A DNA stretch of 64,000 bases, taken from the NCBI GenBank assembly GCA_903930765.1, contig CAIYZV010000328.1:1-64000 (forward strand), given 5' to 3'. Below the pieces are notes generated by a model, which made no database searches, was not told where the DNA came from, and saw only the letters and a program-made list of their open reading frames with translations. Position 1 is the stretch's first letter. The number at the start of each line of letters is the position of its first letter. Of this stretch, positions 63,001 through 64,000 are shown in pieces. Source of the stretch: an uncultured Pirellula sp. (lineage in GTDB: Bacteria; Planctomycetota; Planctomycetia; Pirellulales; Pirellulaceae). Position numbers and translations under genes: made by a program.

Positions 63001-64000
63001 TCACGGCAGAGGGATACCGCCGAGTGTGTACTCCACCGTTTGCTGCATGATCGACTGCGGCGCCACGAAAACAAATCGGTACCCCTCGAGCGATTCCTCC
63101 ACCTCGAATAGGAACGACAACCCGATGTCTCGCCCGGTGAGTCGCGTCGTCGACCATCCAGCATGCTCCATGCGATTCCCGTCGGAATCCTCAAGGTAGG
63201 CGTCGAGCATCGATGTCCAGCCTTGGATCGAGTCTGTGTTTTTGTCACCTTGGATCGAGATCCCTAACAGGACTTCGTGCAGATCGCGATTCTTTCGAGT
63301 TCGCTCGAGAGTAACCTTGAGATCCCCGTTGCTGGCAGTGTTATTGCGAGCGTTTTCAAGGTCCTTGAAGCTAACAGCGACAGGTTTTCCCGGGATAGCA
63401 CAGAAGAAGCTTCCCTTCCATTCGACAATCTCTCTCGCAGCGCGGGTGGGGCGATCAAACTCGATGGTGGAAAGGAGATGAGAGCCGCTCGGGGTGAAAT
63501 CCATCCCCTGATTGGGCTTGGGCCGCAGGACTTCACCGTTGTCGCACTTGAGCTCCAACCCCTCCAATTCATAGCGGACAAAGACCGGATTGAGCCGCGG
63601 CTCCCAGGAGAGCGCCAACTCAATGCTGGTCGCATTCATCTCGGGTTCATACAGTGATTGCGTTTTCGTGATAGCAACCGGTTCGATCCGAAAGCTACCG
63701 GAATAACCCGCATTCGCAAAACGTTGCGGCATGAACTCGCTTCGCGAAACGATTTGCAATCCTTCGCTCTCGTCGGGCTTGATCGTCATCCTGAGCTTAT
63801 CAAGCAGTTCATCCAAGGTCTCCCAGAACAACGACTCTTTGATGTCGACATCGATCTTTTGGTTGATGCCATCCAAATGGTTGAGAGGTATCTGGTTTCC
63901 TGATTGCTCCGCGAGAGACTCGAGGGCTTGGCGTCCAGACATGGGACCACTCAACGTCACACGCGATGGCGTTGAGAGTTTCTCCTCATCCCTATCGAGC
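63001..64000 (-). CDS. STN-like domain protein, 3' part only
   Basis: The frame is open past the window end (codons upstream of the track's GTG 63960 have no stop), so the gene is cut. Visible are about 333 residues. The first part (MSGRQALESLAEQSGNQIPLNHLDGINQKIDVDIKESLFWETLDELLDKLRMTIK) looks like the short STN/secretin-type fold found in planctomycete exported proteins. The rest is beta-rich (LNPVFVRYELEGLELKCDNGEVL, LKVTLERTRKNRDLHEVLLGISI) with no motif I can name. It converges on the myo-inositol oxygenase gene. Confidence 0.7.
   Translation of the reverse strand, partial: LDRDEEKLSTPSRVTLSGPMSGRQALESLAEQSGNQIPLNHLDGINQKIDVDIKESLFWETLDELLDKLRMTIKPDESEGLQIVSRSEFMPQRFANAGYSGSFRIEPVAITKTQSLYEPEMNATSIELALSWEPRLNPVFVRYELEGLELKCDNGEVLRPKPNQGMDFTPSGSHLLSTIEFDRPTRAAREIVEWKGSFFCAIPGKPVAVSFKDLENARNNTASNGDLKVTLERTRKNRDLHEVLLGISIQGDKNTDSIQGWTSMLDAYLEDSDGNRMEHAGWSTTRLTGRDIGLSFLFEVEESLEGYRFVFVAPQSIMQQTVEYTLGGIPLP

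Noticed and set aside
1-64000. Genomic island or mobile element
   Set aside because: No integrase, transposase, tRNA, terminal inverted repeats or target-site duplications were seen, and base composition looks even.

Overview
The window looks like chromosomal DNA of a planctomycete, most likely from the Pirellulales/Rhodopirellula side of the phylum. The evidence is a DUF1559 pseudopilin-like protein ([22 protein letters not shown]), a DUF1598-like exported protein, a GldF/GldG-type ABC exporter fused to its auxiliary domain, a split TlpA-type thioredoxin family, proline-rich beta-barrel proteins, bacterial myo-inositol oxygenase and a deoxyhypusine-synthase homologue. I found no transposase, integrase, phage gene, CRISPR array, rRNA or tRNA. 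The window therefore reads as ordinary core and lineage-specific chromosome rather than an island.

Layout. 1-1.1 kb is gene-free and holds four ~245-bp repeat units, each a string of hairpins. 1.1-8.5 kb: nrdR (-), a thioredoxin-like protein coupled to pdxA (+), a secreted unknown (-), an integral membrane flippase-like protein overlapping epmB (+), and a quinone-oxidoreductase-like enzyme. 8.5-16.8 kb: a ComF-type phosphoribosyltransferase, then an ABC ATPase, fused permease/auxiliary protein and DUF4340 protein, then a kinase-like/PP2C fusion. 16.8-24.6 kb: metF, a DJ-1/PfpI protein overlapping a metallophosphoesterase, a UbiA-type prenyltransferase, a TlpA lipoprotein with a small membrane partner, and an aldo-keto reductase. 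24.7-32.2 kb: a UvrD/PcrA helicase with an acidic repeat insert, rplU, aroK, a prepilin-peptidase-like protein and a TgpA-like transglutaminase. 32.3-39.4 kb: rhaB converging on a minus-strand set of a carboxypeptidase-regulatory-like lipoprotein, PqaA-like protein, iron alcohol dehydrogenase, aldehyde dehydrogenase and SDR, probably small-aldehyde or deoxysugar catabolism. 39.6-51.5 kb, all minus: DUF1559, a DHS-like enzyme, dnaN, malQ, asnS, a polytopic membrane protein, a GT2 glycosyltransferase, a VanZ-like protein and a DUF1598-like protein. 51.9-64 kb: two exported beta-barrel candidates, a five-heme cytochrome c translationally coupled to the second, an ATP-grasp/alpha-E pair, myo-inositol oxygenase, and the 3' part of an STN-like protein that leaves the window.

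The points most worth following are: (1) the hairpin array beside nrdR, where unrelated stems carry the same GAGAC loop; (2) the minimal kinase domain with all key residues fused to PP2C; (3) the multiheme cytochrome overlapping a beta-barrel gene by TAATG; (4) a recurring 15-bp unit length in tandem duplications at several unrelated coding and non-coding sites; and (5) a thioredoxin fold that lost its nucleophilic cysteine. None of these is proved here to be a new system. They are sequence observations with stated tests.
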